A stretch of 48,931 nucleotides of DNA from an uncultured Synechococcales cyanobacterium (GTDB taxonomy: Bacteria; Cyanobacteriota; Cyanobacteriia; CAIUCS01): NCBI GenBank assembly GCA_903897715.1, contig CAIUCS010000010.1, positions 1 to 48,931 of the forward strand, given 5' to 3'. The position numbers were made by a program, and so were the translations under genes. The notes under the pieces were generated by a model that saw only the letters and a program-made list of their open reading frames with translations, did no database searches and was not told where the DNA came from. Below, piece by piece: positions 36,404-46,687 of this stretch (within the stretch, counting starts at the first letter, position 1; every line of letters starts with the position of its first letter).

Positions 36404-37987
36404 CTATTTCAACTGACCAACTGGAGAATTTTCCAACAAGGTTTGTTTGGTCAGCAGATCGGTGACTTTAATCCGCAAGAAACGATCCCCATCCACCCAA
36501 AAATAAACCTTGATCCGGTCTTGCCCTGGATGACCCGTCGGGTTCAATATGGCAATATCGCGGCATCCATCCCGATCATTGAGGGGTTGGGCAGTGAGTT
36601 GATCAGCAGCTATCATCCGGGTCGTTAACCGGTCGCCATCAAAAAAAACCTCTAAACCGCCAGATTGGGTGGCAAGTTCACCAATAATCAATTCAATATT
36701 AGGCTGAAGTGGCACGGATGCCCCTAATACTAATTCCACTGGATGATCCATGGGATAGGGCTGTCCTGCTTTGATGATCGGATGCCAACTGTGGCATTGA
36801 TGGCGACGGTTCCAATACCGTACACCATAACTATGGTATAAATAATCCTTTACTTGTATCCCTCTATTGAGTTGTAAAGCCCCATAGGCGATCGCTTCAA
36901 ATGGCTTCTGGAAATGGACTTTAGCAGGATGGAAGTACTTTTGAACCCAAGTCCGTACCATAGGGATTTGAGCCGTTCCCCCCACCAGTAACACCCCATC
37001 CACATCATCAGTTTCCACCCCGTGTTGTTGCGCTTGGTGTAATACTTGGAACAGGGTTTCATCCAATTGGGAAAATAATTGATGTTCAGTCAGGATTGCT
37101 TCTAATTGTGTTCGTTCTAGGGTTAGTTCATAGCTATCTAAATGAATATCATCAAAGTAAACTTCTTTGGCATGGGGTTCAACGGATAACTGTATTTTTA
37201 TTTTTTCTGCAAGTCGGGTGGTTAAGGGATTAATTTTAATTCCATGGGTCTGACTAAAATGTTCCACTAGCCAATAATCAATATCTGCTCCACCCAAATT
37301 ACGCCCAGCCTTGGCAATTACTTCGGTAATTTGTGAAGGTGAGTCCATGGCATGTGCCATCACTTTTTTTCCCAGCTTGATCATGAATCCTAACGATTCC
37401 GTTTTCTGGAAAGCCTTTGTCTGAAGTTGAACTAAGGATACATCAAGGGTTCCGCCACCAAAATCAATCACTAATAACCGTTGTCCATCCCTTAAGCCAT
37501 AACTTAAGGCAGCGGCGGTTGGCTCATCTACCATCTGAACCTGATCCACTTCCAGCCCTTGACAAACATGTCCCAACCATTGGCGATAGGTTTCAAAACT
37601 ATCCACCGGGACGGTTAGGACTAAAGACTGAATGGGACTTGGAATTGATTCAAGAATGTGGGACAGAAACCACTGACCCAATTGTTCAGCGGTAATGGGT
37701 TTACCATCTAGATGGGGAAATGGGAGTTGACATCCTATCCCTCGTTTAAAGTCTCGAAAAAATCGGTGATCCCACCGATTATCTAGTCCCCGATTGCGCA
37801 CATCTTGCCCAAGCCGTACATGTTCAGTCCACGCATTTTCCACATAAACAATACTGGGAATGAGGGGTGGACTTTGATCCATATTGGTGGATAAGCCAGG
37901 CAGACTTAATGTACGAACCTGTTGACTATTGTGATCCCAGTGAGCAATAACAGTGTTAGTGGTTCCAAAGTCAATGGCATAGTGCAT
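36404..37987 (-). CDS. Atypical Hsp70 family protein
   Basis: 527 aa, shorter than DnaK (about 630). The N-terminal ATPase half shows the phosphate-1 motif AIDFGTTNTVIA, DEPTAAALSYGL, phosphate-2 VIDFGGGTLDVSLVQL and the adenosine motif LLVGGTAQIPMVR. The C-terminal 150 residues resemble an SBD beta-sandwich, but the helical lid and the EEVD-like tail are missing. It probably acts as a specialised chaperone or Hsp110-like factor. The ATPase core looks functional. No dnaJ or grpE is adjacent. It starts with ATG 37987 directly at the conserved fold. Confidence 0.87.
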   Translation of the reverse strand: MHYAIDFGTTNTVIAHWDHNSQQVRTLSLPGLSTNMDQSPPLIPSIVYVENAWTEHVRLGQDVRNRGLDNRWDHRFFRDFKRGIGCQLPFPHLDGKPITAEQLGQWFLSHILESIPSPIQSLVLTVPVDSFETYRQWLGHVCQGLEVDQVQMVDEPTAAALSYGLRDGQRLLVIDFGGGTLDVSLVQLQTKAFQKTESLGFMIKLGKKVMAHAMDSPSQITEVIAKAGRNLGGADIDYWLVEHFSQTHGIKINPLTTRLAEKIKIQLSVEPHAKEVYFDDIHLDSYELTLERTQLEAILTEHQLFSQLDETLFQVLHQAQQHGVETDDVDGVLLVGGTAQIPMVRTWVQKYFHPAKVHFQKPFEAIAYGALQLNRGIQVKDYLYHSYGVRYWNRRHQCHSWHPIIKAGQPYPMDHPVELVLGASVPLQPNIELIIGELATQSGGLEVFFDGDRLTTRMIAADQLTAQPLNDRDGCRDIAILNPTGHPGQDRIKVYFWVDGDRFLRIKVTDLLTKQTLLENSPVGQLK

Positions 37988-38049
37988 GGGACAGGATTAT
38001 TTCTGGAAAAGGATGCTTAAAATCCAAACAGAACCTTAACCAAAATACA

Positions 38050-38463
38050 TTAAGATACCATGCCCCCAACAGATTGGTAACGAGCACGGGCTTTCTTAAA
38101 CGATTGAGTAGCTTGGATTTGTTCTTGACGGTTATCTGAGAGGGATATTTTTTCTAATCGAGACTGGGCTTCATTATAGTCAAGTCGGGCTTGTTCTATA
38201 TTAATGGTGTCACTACGCTCAGCACTATTCACCAAAACAGTCACTTCGTTGGCTTCTACTTCAGCAAATCCGCCCATCAGAGCAATATTCTGCCAGTCTT
38301 TATTGGAACGTATGCGCATTACCCCAATATCAACAGCGGTTAGCAATGGGGCATGACCCGTGAGAATACCAATTTGTCCGGTGGTGCTAGGTAGAATAAC
38401 TTCCTCGGCGGAAGCATCCCAAACAGTTTTATCTGGGGCAATAATACGTATTGTTAATGTCAT
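38050..38463 (-). CDS. atpC: ATP synthase epsilon subunit
   Basis: Central-stalk subunit of F1 that links the rotor to the c-ring and inhibits ATP hydrolysis; atpE in plant-type naming. It is 137 aa. The N-terminal beta-sandwich (LTIRIIAPDKTVWDASAEEVILPSTTGQIGIL..., with the GHAPLLTA motif) is followed by a two-helix C-terminal domain (about 90-135). It is the second gene of the atpD-atpC pair, which cyanobacteria and chloroplasts keep apart from the main atp operon. Its ATG (38463) lacks an obvious Shine-Dalgarno sequence, and an 11-bp hairpin lies 28 nt upstream. Confidence 0.95.
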   Translation of the reverse strand: MTLTIRIIAPDKTVWDASAEEVILPSTTGQIGILTGHAPLLTAVDIGVMRIRSNKDWQNIALMGGFAEVEANEVTVLVNSAERSDTINIEQARLDYNEAQSRLEKISLSDNRQEQIQATQSFKKARARYQSVGGMVS

Positions 38464-38490
38464 AGGGATGGAGAGTGGAGGATGGGGAGC

Positions 38491-38522
38491 GGAGAGTAGA
38501 TGGACATAATTATCTACTCTCC
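38491..38522 (-). promoter_or_regulatory. 11-bp perfect hairpin in the beta-epsilon spacer
   Basis: GGAGAGTAGAT pairs with ATCTACTCTCC around a 10-nt loop, inside the 68-bp gap between the atpD stop and the atpC start. It could stabilise the upstream mRNA or adjust epsilon translation. Purine-rich imperfect repeats surround it. The function is inferred from position only. Confidence 0.5.
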
Positions 38523-38531
38523 AAGAGTAAA

Positions 38532-40043
<1,512 letters not shown>

Positions 40044-40175
40044 TTACAGATTCTTGACAACTTGGATAGAACTTAAAAAAAGTACCTTAAATTTAGTAAT
40101 ATTTTATGTTCAATATCCATACCTTTTTAACACTATCACTGAACGGTACCTCCATTGCAATTTCTGGGTAGGAAT

Positions 40176-40646
40176 CTAGGAATCTATTTTTTCCGATGGG
40201 GAAGCAGAGGAAGAATACTGAAGGGCATAATTCTTAAACCGTTCCAAATCTGCTGTGAGAGTTGCCTCCACAATCCGCCCTAGGAAAAGATTATCCATTA
40301 GTTTACCAACGAACCCAGGGATGGCATAGGAAATTGTTAAGCGAACAATACTACTCTGACGACGGTCATAAAAACGAATGGCACCTCGGTTTGGCAAACC
40401 ATCGATTGATTCCCATTGAATAATTTGACAGGGAATCACTTTGAGAATCCGTGACAACCAGCTAAATTCCCATCTCCCTGTAGATAAACGCCATCGAGAT
40501 AGTTCCGGCTCATCTTCAAGAACGGTTACGGAATCAATCCACTTCATCCATAGGGGCATCTTGCCGAGATCAGACCATAAATCCCACACCACTTGGATGG
40601 GAACCTTAATTTCAACCTGAACACTATGTTCGAGCCAGTCTGTCAT
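40176..40646 (-). CDS. SRPBCC (cyclase/dehydrase) family protein
   Basis: 156 aa, a single START/Bet v1-like fold of the polyketide cyclase/COQ10 type. The signature N-terminal pattern VEIKVPIQVVWDLWSDLGKMPLWMKWIDSV is seen in part, followed by a long amphipathic C-terminal helix (LTADLERFKNYA). Such proteins bind hydrophobic ligands such as quinones or pigments, and the ligand here is unknown. ATG 40646 starts the conserved fold. The MITE at 40789-40898 lies about 140 bp upstream of its start and may affect its expression. Confidence 0.83.
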   Translation of the reverse strand: MTDWLEHSVQVEIKVPIQVVWDLWSDLGKMPLWMKWIDSVTVLEDEPELSRWRLSTGRWEFSWLSRILKVIPCQIIQWESIDGLPNRGAIRFYDRRQSSIVRLTISYAIPGFVGKLMDNLFLGRIVEATLTADLERFKNYALQYSSSASPSEKIDS

Positions 40647-40788
40647 GGGGTAAAAAGTAGTATAAATACTAAATTATTGATTAAAAGTTATCCGTTTTTT
40701 TGATTGAAAACAAATGAGAGAATAGATTAGGACTGATATCTTAGGTTTATTCAGGTAATGCCCTTTATGACCTTAATAATAGCATAAC

Positions 40789-40898
40789 CTGGTTGACTGA
40801 CAAAAGTTGTACACCCTGACCCTAGCCCTCTCCCGATGGGAGAGGGCTAGGGTCAGGGCTTTGGGGGTTTTGGCTGAGAAGTTTTGTCAGTCAATCAG
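40789..40898. mobile_element. 110-bp MITE with 17-bp terminal inverted repeats and 9-bp target duplication
   Basis: The ends CTGGTTGACTGACAAAA (40789-40805) and TTTTGTCAGTCAATCAG (40882-40898) are inverted repeats matching at 16 of 17 positions. They are abutted exactly on both sides by the 9-bp direct repeat TAGCATAAC (40780-40788 and 40899-40907), which is a target-site duplication. Inside is a perfect 21-bp-arm hairpin (40814-40834 and 40838-40858) with a GAT loop. It has no coding capacity, so it needs a transposase from elsewhere. It lies between the SRPBCC and orthocaspase genes. The near-perfect ends indicate recent movement. Confidence 0.85.
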
Positions 40899-41017
40899 TA
40901 GCATAACTCAGAAAAAAACTGACGGGAAAGAGGATGGGGGCACACTGGAAAAGCGCCTGATGCACTGACCCATCTTCGTGATAAATCGTCAATCAATGTG
41001 GTCGTGCCCGCCTCCCA

Positions 41018-43351
41018 TTATTCGACTTGGTGAAGGAACTCTAGGGTTGTCCAAGCATTGGTTTGAAGCATATAACTCAGTGGAATTTGAGGGAAGTCAT
41101 TGGTCAAGAGGCTGCCAGCCTGATGTAAATCCGCAAGCAAAGATTTCGCCATACTGAGGGGATTGGAAATGATGGCAATCGGGGGCTTGGATCCGGCAGA
41201 GGAAGAATCTAAGGATGGCGAGGTTTGATTAAACGGGGCGGTACTGAATATTACATAGGTTCGCAGGTTTTTAGAACCGGGGGTTACCGTCCAGTTTAAC
41301 CTGGCAATTTGCTGGGGGAATAACCCCCCAGAGATGACCTCCGGAGAAGTAGCATTAGGGTTGGGGGAAGATTGCAACTCAACCCCGTAGATTCGGTTAT
41401 TATTTTCGACGATCAGGGCTAACCCATAAAGAAGACGTTGATCTCGATTAACAATTTCATATGCCAGTTGCTCCCCGGGTTGAACCATGAAAATTGATTG
41501 AATTTTCGGTTGGTTTACTTTCATTTTGGGTTGGGCATCCAAAGCTAAAAGAACTGGACAAGTTACCTCTTGAAAGATTCGCTTAGATCCTAATCCAGTA
41601 GCCTCTAAAGTTACTTCAATCCCCAATTGAGAAGAATAACTATTGACCGTGAGACGGAATAATTTGATCGCTAAAAGCACCATCAAATGTTCTTTCATAC
41701 GATAAATTGCCGTTTTGACAGCTTCAGTCCTATCTCCCATGCTATCGGGGACGGGAGTGTGGTCAGGGAAAAAGAGACCATATCCCCCCTGATTGATTAA
41801 ATGATTGTCTAAATTAGGACTTAGGGTGGCATCGGTAATAAGGCTGGCGATAGGGGATTGATTTGGCAACTGGGAGTGTCCGAACCAATAGTCTAATTGT
41901 TGGTCTCCAACCCTGACTGGCTTAACATTGGCAATATTCGCAAAGCCACTAATTGCATCTACTCGTTCAATTCTTTCCAAGCTATTGTCTAACCCAATGG
42001 TTAATTTAAGTTGTTCTGGTAAAACCCGAACCCATTCTGTTACCCACTGTCCCACACAGAAGGGGGGCGGCGTTTGTCCATTGAACTCTGGAAACCAGGT
42101 AATAGTAGCGGTTAAGCCCTCTCGTGTAGTGATCTGGACGGGAATGGATTTGAAAGAGTCAGATGATGTGGTGTCTGACGTTACCATAGTAGGTGTGGTT
42201 ATCCCTAAAACGCTCCCTGCCCCATAAAACTCAAGTATGCCCCACGGTACCCCCCCCAACCAGACCTGTGCTGTCCTATCATCGGTCACTTTAATTACAG
42301 AGCCGATAATACCCTGGATGGGAGATTGAACAAGCCCTGGGGCAGTACCACTGTCATTTATTATCCAACGGAAGTGATCCTGCCCTTGTCCTTTTACCAT
42401 TGGTAATTCCCGACTACCAATAGATTGTTTGATATCAGTTGCAATTTTAGCGAGGATAAAATGCACAGTGAAAGGTTGAGTTTTTACCCACAAACGTTGG
42501 GTAAGTTCATAGGTGAGTAGTCCTGCTGTAAACCCGCTAGCTGGAATTTCAACTACAGGAAGCCCTGGTGTTCCCCCAAGCAGAACAATTCCAGGCATTT
42601 TATCGAAAATTTCCCGGGAGTCGGGGGTGGATGACAGGGGTGGAAGTTGGGAGCGTAGTTCATCATACAATCTTTGTTCGTCTGGATGCCATTGTGCCGC
42701 GGGTATCACAGGATGGTTACGCTTCTTTAAGCCAGACACCCCATCAACCATCGTGGATAATCCAAAGCCCGCATCGAGCACAGTGATGACCTGGTCCGTG
42801 GGTAATCTCCGCAATAATATGGCTAGGGTATCTACCATCCAGTCTTGACGAACTGGATCATCAGCGGATAAATACCCATCAAAGGGAACTAGGGTGTAGG
42901 AGGGAGGAGCAGATGAAGGGGAGGGGGTAACTGGAAGTAATTGACTCCCATAGCCGCTGAAATGAAAAAGAACCTGATCCCCTGATTGTACTTGCCGGGA
43001 AAGATGATCTAAAAAAGCTGACTCTATATTTGTTCGAGTTGCTTCCTCATTGGTTAAAGTCAGAATATCAGATGGGCGGAATCCAAATCGATGGATTAAA
43101 AGTTCCCGTTGAAGTTCTACATCGGTGACACACCCGTTCAGTGGGATAGGGGCAATGGGTGGAAGTTGGGATGGATTAGAATTATGACTGTGGTTAGTAT
43201 AGTGGTTGATACCTACTAACAGGGCTAACTTACGTCCAGAGGATTGGGCTAGAACGGGTAAAAAGGATTGAACAGGCACAGAGAGTTGGCTCCCTAATCC
43301 CATCCCTGTTAGTGCCGTGCTAATGCGTCGCAAAAAGACTCGCCGTTTCAT
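41018..43351 (-). CDS. Orthocaspase (caspase-fold) with both catalytic residues replaced
   Basis: 777 aa from ATG 43351 (MKRRVFLRRI). The N-terminus has RR followed by a hydrophobic stretch, consistent with a Tat or Sec signal, so export is likely. The caspase p20 domain (about 40-205) is clear (KLALLVGINHY, DVELQRELLI), but the catalytic His of HSGHG is Tyr134 (HFSGYGSQ) and the Cys of DACFSG is Gly195 (LDAGFGL). Proteolysis is therefore not expected. A C-terminal region of about 640-720 resembles DUF4384-type beta domains. Such dyad-substituted orthocaspases are known in cyanobacteria. It starts 25 bp after the stop of the DevC-like gene and is probably co-transcribed with it. Confidence 0.85.
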   Translation of the reverse strand: MKRRVFLRRISTALTGMGLGSQLSVPVQSFLPVLAQSSGRKLALLVGINHYTNHSHNSNPSQLPPIAPIPLNGCVTDVELQRELLIHRFGFRPSDILTLTNEEATRTNIESAFLDHLSRQVQSGDQVLFHFSGYGSQLLPVTPSPSSAPPSYTLVPFDGYLSADDPVRQDWMVDTLAILLRRLPTDQVITVLDAGFGLSTMVDGVSGLKKRNHPVIPAAQWHPDEQRLYDELRSQLPPLSSTPDSREIFDKMPGIVLLGGTPGLPVVEIPASGFTAGLLTYELTQRLWVKTQPFTVHFILAKIATDIKQSIGSRELPMVKGQGQDHFRWIINDSGTAPGLVQSPIQGIIGSVIKVTDDRTAQVWLGGVPWGILEFYGAGSVLGITTPTMVTSDTTSSDSFKSIPVQITTREGLTATITWFPEFNGQTPPPFCVGQWVTEWVRVLPEQLKLTIGLDNSLERIERVDAISGFANIANVKPVRVGDQQLDYWFGHSQLPNQSPIASLITDATLSPNLDNHLINQGGYGLFFPDHTPVPDSMGDRTEAVKTAIYRMKEHLMVLLAIKLFRLTVNSYSSQLGIEVTLEATGLGSKRIFQEVTCPVLLALDAQPKMKVNQPKIQSIFMVQPGEQLAYEIVNRDQRLLYGLALIVENNNRIYGVELQSSPNPNATSPEVISGGLFPQQIARLNWTVTPGSKNLRTYVIFSTAPFNQTSPSLDSSSAGSKPPIAIISNPLSMAKSLLADLHQAGSLLTNDFPQIPLSYMLQTNAWTTLEFLHQVE

Positions 43352-43376
43352 GCCCCGCTTTCTACCGCTAAATCCA

Positions 43377-44648
43377 CTAGAAAATATCTGCAGGATCAGC
43401 CGCTTGTACCTTGCGAACTGCAATTGCGCCTGAAATTACACACATAAATATTGATAATAATAACACCACTAAAGCCCGTTCTGTGGTCATAAAAATTGGG
43501 AGAAATGTTGCTTTGTTAGTCAAATCATATAGACCTATACACAACAATAAGGCAGGAAAATATCCCAAAATTGATAAAATGAAAGCCTCTTGAAAGACAA
43601 CCGATAATAAATACAAGTTGGTATACCCCATTGCCTTAAGAGTGGCATACTCTGTCAAATGATCCATGACGTCTGTGTAGAGAATTTGGTATACAATAAC
43701 TGTTCCAACAATAAATCCCATTGCTGTACCAAAGGGGAAAATAAAGCCGATCGCTGTTCCGTTTGCCCAGTAACTGCGTTCAAACTCCATAAATTCATCT
43801 TTGGAAAGCACACAAATATCTTTGGGGAGTCCATAGGGGCGATCGCGATTACTGGATAGAAAGTCTTGACAAGTCCAAAGCTGTTTTTTGGATAAGTTTA
43901 ACGATTTGAGCAACCGATCAAACTGACTTTCCTTGGGGGTTGGGGGATCCCCACGAAATTCAGCGAGTGCTCCATTGATATTACTTCCTGGCTTCAGTTT
44001 TATGACTCCCACATCAATTAAGCCCGATTGACGACTGGTAAAAATCCGTCGAAAATTCAGGTCACTGGTAATCACATTCCCATCTGCCCCAAAGGATGCT
44101 CCCAGTTTGAAAAGACCACCGACTGTGACCCGTCGCCCAAATACTTCCGTTTGGACTAATTTACCTTGTCTAAATTGTTGGGGGATGGGACCAAACTCCG
44201 CCCTGGAATTTTCATCAAATAACACCACATCGGGAATTTGAATTTTTTTTATATTTTCCTGGATACCCGGTAAATTAAAGATGCCCCCATCGGGTTGAAT
44301 TCCCAGGATCAAAATACTCCGTGTACCCCGGGTTTCTGGATTGCGCCAAAGTGCTAAATCTAAATAAATTGAACTGACCGATTCAACTTCTGGATAACTT
44401 AACGACTGAAATAATCGACGTTGCGAAAAGGACTGCATGGCAATTAAGGCAGTGGATTGGGGATTAATTAAAAAAATGTCGCCTTGTAGATTTTTGTGCA
44501 GATTAATCGCACTTTCAAATAACGCATCTTGGAATCCCAATTGCATAAACATCAAGATTACTGCAAACCCAATCCCTGCTAGAGCCACTAACAGTCTGGT
44601 CTTTTCGCGCATTAATTGTAGCCAAGCTAAGGGAATTGCAACCATCAC
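43377..44648 (-). CDS. DevC-family ABC transporter permease with extra internal segment
   Basis: 423 aa with four membrane helices expected (one near 17-38, three after about 295) and a large periplasmic loop, the MacB/DevC layout. The N-terminus IPLAWLQLMREKTRLLVALAG and the ending RKVQAADPADIF match DevC closely. DevC normally works with the DevB adaptor and DevA ATPase to export glycolipids or other substrates, but neither partner is in this window. Compared with the usual length of about 385 aa, there are some 40 extra residues at about 232-274 (Gln/Lys/Ser-rich, with one Cys), and the stretch contains a HIP1 site. The orthocaspase gene follows 25 bp later. Confidence 0.85.
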   Translation of the reverse strand: MMVAIPLAWLQLMREKTRLLVALAGIGFAVILMFMQLGFQDALFESAINLHKNLQGDIFLINPQSTALIAMQSFSQRRLFQSLSYPEVESVSSIYLDLALWRNPETRGTRSILILGIQPDGGIFNLPGIQENIKKIQIPDVVLFDENSRAEFGPIPQQFRQGKLVQTEVFGRRVTVGGLFKLGASFGADGNVITSDLNFRRIFTSRQSGLIDVGVIKLKPGSNINGALAEFRGDPPTPKESQFDRLLKSLNLSKKQLWTCQDFLSSNRDRPYGLPKDICVLSKDEFMEFERSYWANGTAIGFIFPFGTAMGFIVGTVIVYQILYTDVMDHLTEYATLKAMGYTNLYLLSVVFQEAFILSILGYFPALLLCIGLYDLTNKATFLPIFMTTERALVVLLLSIFMCVISGAIAVRKVQAADPADIF

Positions 44649-44848
44649 TAAGTCCGTAAAATCAATAACTTAGGCTTACCATAATTGGGTTAATCAACGC
44701 CACTCTTTCTAATTATGACTCTATTCAACTGCTTAGTGCCAAGGAACCATGATTTTGGGTAAGGATGTGCTGCACTAGGCACGGTATATCCTTACTTGAG
44801 GACTGTTAGTTGTTGATGTATATCATAGCCGTTCGTTAGCGCAGTTGG

Positions 44849-45217
44849 TTAGCGAGGTGGGAGTGACCGGTCAGTCCGACACTGATTCAGCTTTAATTGA
44901 GTAAAACTTTGAATTTGAATAATTCGTTTTTTCCGTTTATCGGTGGTAACATTCATACATCCGCAGGCATACCCATAATTGCCATTCGTTTTTATAAACT
45001 GACCTGTGGTAACGTCTGGGATTTTATCCATTCCTTTTGCCTGGTAACCACCTTGGGCTGAAATCGTCCAAGTATTATTTCTATCTGTCAGGAACCAATT
45101 TGCTGGAGTGGGATTATCAATCCAACCGCATCGCTTTTCCACAGCATAAGCTGGTGAGCCAGAAAAAATCATTAACCCAACCCACAGCCCTAGTGTTTTG
45201 ATCAATTTTTGATTCAT
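44849..45217 (-). CDS. DUF4087 secreted protein
   Basis: 122 aa. A cleavable signal peptide (about 1-25, ending SPAYA) precedes a small mature domain with the DUF4087 pattern: RCGWIDNPTPANWFLTDR, TNGNYGYACGC and an ending CRTDRSLPP. Four cysteines in the mature part could form disulfides. No function is known for the family. ATG 45217 is used. The 3' end overlaps a stretch on the other strand that looks like a tRNA D-arm (44836-44854). Confidence 0.85.
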   Translation of the reverse strand: MNQKLIKTLGLWVGLMIFSGSPAYAVEKRCGWIDNPTPANWFLTDRNNTWTISAQGGYQAKGMDKIPDVTTGQFIKTNGNYGYACGCMNVTTDKRKKRIIQIQSFTQLKLNQCRTDRSLPPR

Positions 45218-45370
45218 ATCATTTCTGCCATTGGGATAACGTAAGCGAGGTTTGAGTCAGTAGAGTTGCAGTGATTTTTTACTGAAATTTTATTGTATCC
45301 TGAAACGTAATTTACTCTGAGGGGTAAACCAACAATAAGTTATATCTTTACCTAAAAAAGTAATTGAACC

Positions 45371-46687
45371 GTGCTACAACTTCTGACATCAGCTCTCGTC
45401 TCCCTGTGGGTACAAACAACTGAAGTACAATCATTCTCTAGCCCGACCACCTACCTTTATGGACTCAAAGATATTCTACGGGTTACCCTCACCAAGCAAT
45501 CTGATTCCCTTGCTAACGCCACGGTAAAACACTATTTACAGCAATTGGTAAAAAAAGGAGGCAATCAGGAGCAACAGGGGATATGGCTCCAGTCTGGTAC
45601 GGTATTGTTAATGGAACATCAGGGGACAAAACCTTTGCCCGTCGCTTCTTTAACAAAGGTGGCAACCACTCTGGCGGCTTTAGAAACGTGGGGTCCCAAC
45701 CATCAATTTGTGACAACAGTGCGTTCTAACGGGACAGTCAGGAATGGGGTGTTGACTGGTGACCTAATTATTCAAGGAGGAGGAGACCCCCTGTTTACTT
45801 GGGAGGATGGGATCGCATTAGGGAATGGGTTACAGCAACTGGGAATCCAAACAGTCAAGGGCAAGTTGGTCATTACCAACAATTTTGCCATGAACTTTTC
45901 CACTGATGGGACTGAGACAGGAAATTTTTTACGTCAGGCTTTGGATAGCAAGCGTTGGTCCAGCGAGACCCAATTGGCTTATGGAAATTTACCAAAGGAT
46001 ACCCCCAAACCCCAAGTCAAAATTTTGGGGTCTATAGGTTACTCCCCTGGCAATAAAAAGGCGAGTTGGCAACAATACCCTTTGATAATGGAGAGGTTAT
46101 CCGTGCCATTGAAGGATATTCTTAAATCTATGAATATTTATAGTAATAATTTTATCGCAGATACATTGGCTGAATTATTAGGGGGTGCTGGTAAGGTCGC
46201 TCAAAAATCTATCCAAGTAACTAGAGTTCCAACTTCAGAAATCCAACTGATTAATGGCTCAGGACTGGGTTCTGAAAATCGAATTTCCCCTAGGGCAGTA
46301 TGTGCCCTGCTGATTGCCATTCAACAATACCTCGAATCCCATGGTCTAAACGTTGGACATATTTTCCCCATTGTTCAACAAGATAAGGGGACTATAGAAG
46401 GACGTGCAATTCCCCGGGGAGCGGTATTAAAAACTGGAACATTATGGGATGTGAGTACATTAGCAGGTGCGTTCCCAACCCGCGATCGCGGGTTGATTTG
46501 GTTCACATTAATTAATCGGGGTAGTGACTTGGATGGTTTCCGAAAGCAACAGGATCAGTTATTACAGTCCCTCACTCGCCAGTGGGGAGTACCCTTAGTG
46601 GTACCAGAGTTAATTAGTGACCAGCAACCCCATCCCAGACCAGACTACGTTGACCGAAACCAACTCACGTCAACTATTAAAAAGTAA
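45371..46687 (+). CDS. dacB: D-alanyl-D-alanine carboxypeptidase/endopeptidase (PBP4 type)
   Basis: Trims peptidoglycan stem peptides in the periplasm. 438 aa with a GTG start and a hydrophobic leader. The three penicillin-binding motifs are present: SxxK as SLTK (nucleophile Ser), SxN as YSNN, and KTG as LKTGTL. The large insert between the first two motifs fits the class C (PBP4/DacB) type, whose N-terminal part also shows VTGDLIIQGGGDPLF. The C-terminus overlaps the convergent MBL gene by 11 bp. Confidence 0.92.
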   Translation: MLQLLTSALVSLWVQTTEVQSFSSPTTYLYGLKDILRVTLTKQSDSLANATVKHYLQQLVKKGGNQEQQGIWLQSGTVLLMEHQGTKPLPVASLTKVATTLAALETWGPNHQFVTTVRSNGTVRNGVLTGDLIIQGGGDPLFTWEDGIALGNGLQQLGIQTVKGKLVITNNFAMNFSTDGTETGNFLRQALDSKRWSSETQLAYGNLPKDTPKPQVKILGSIGYSPGNKKASWQQYPLIMERLSVPLKDILKSMNIYSNNFIADTLAELLGGAGKVAQKSIQVTRVPTSEIQLINGSGLGSENRISPRAVCALLIAIQQYLESHGLNVGHIFPIVQQDKGTIEGRAIPRGAVLKTGTLWDVSTLAGAFPTRDRGLIWFTLINRGSDLDGFRKQQDQLLQSLTRQWGVPLVVPELISDQQPHPRPDYVDRNQLTSTIKK

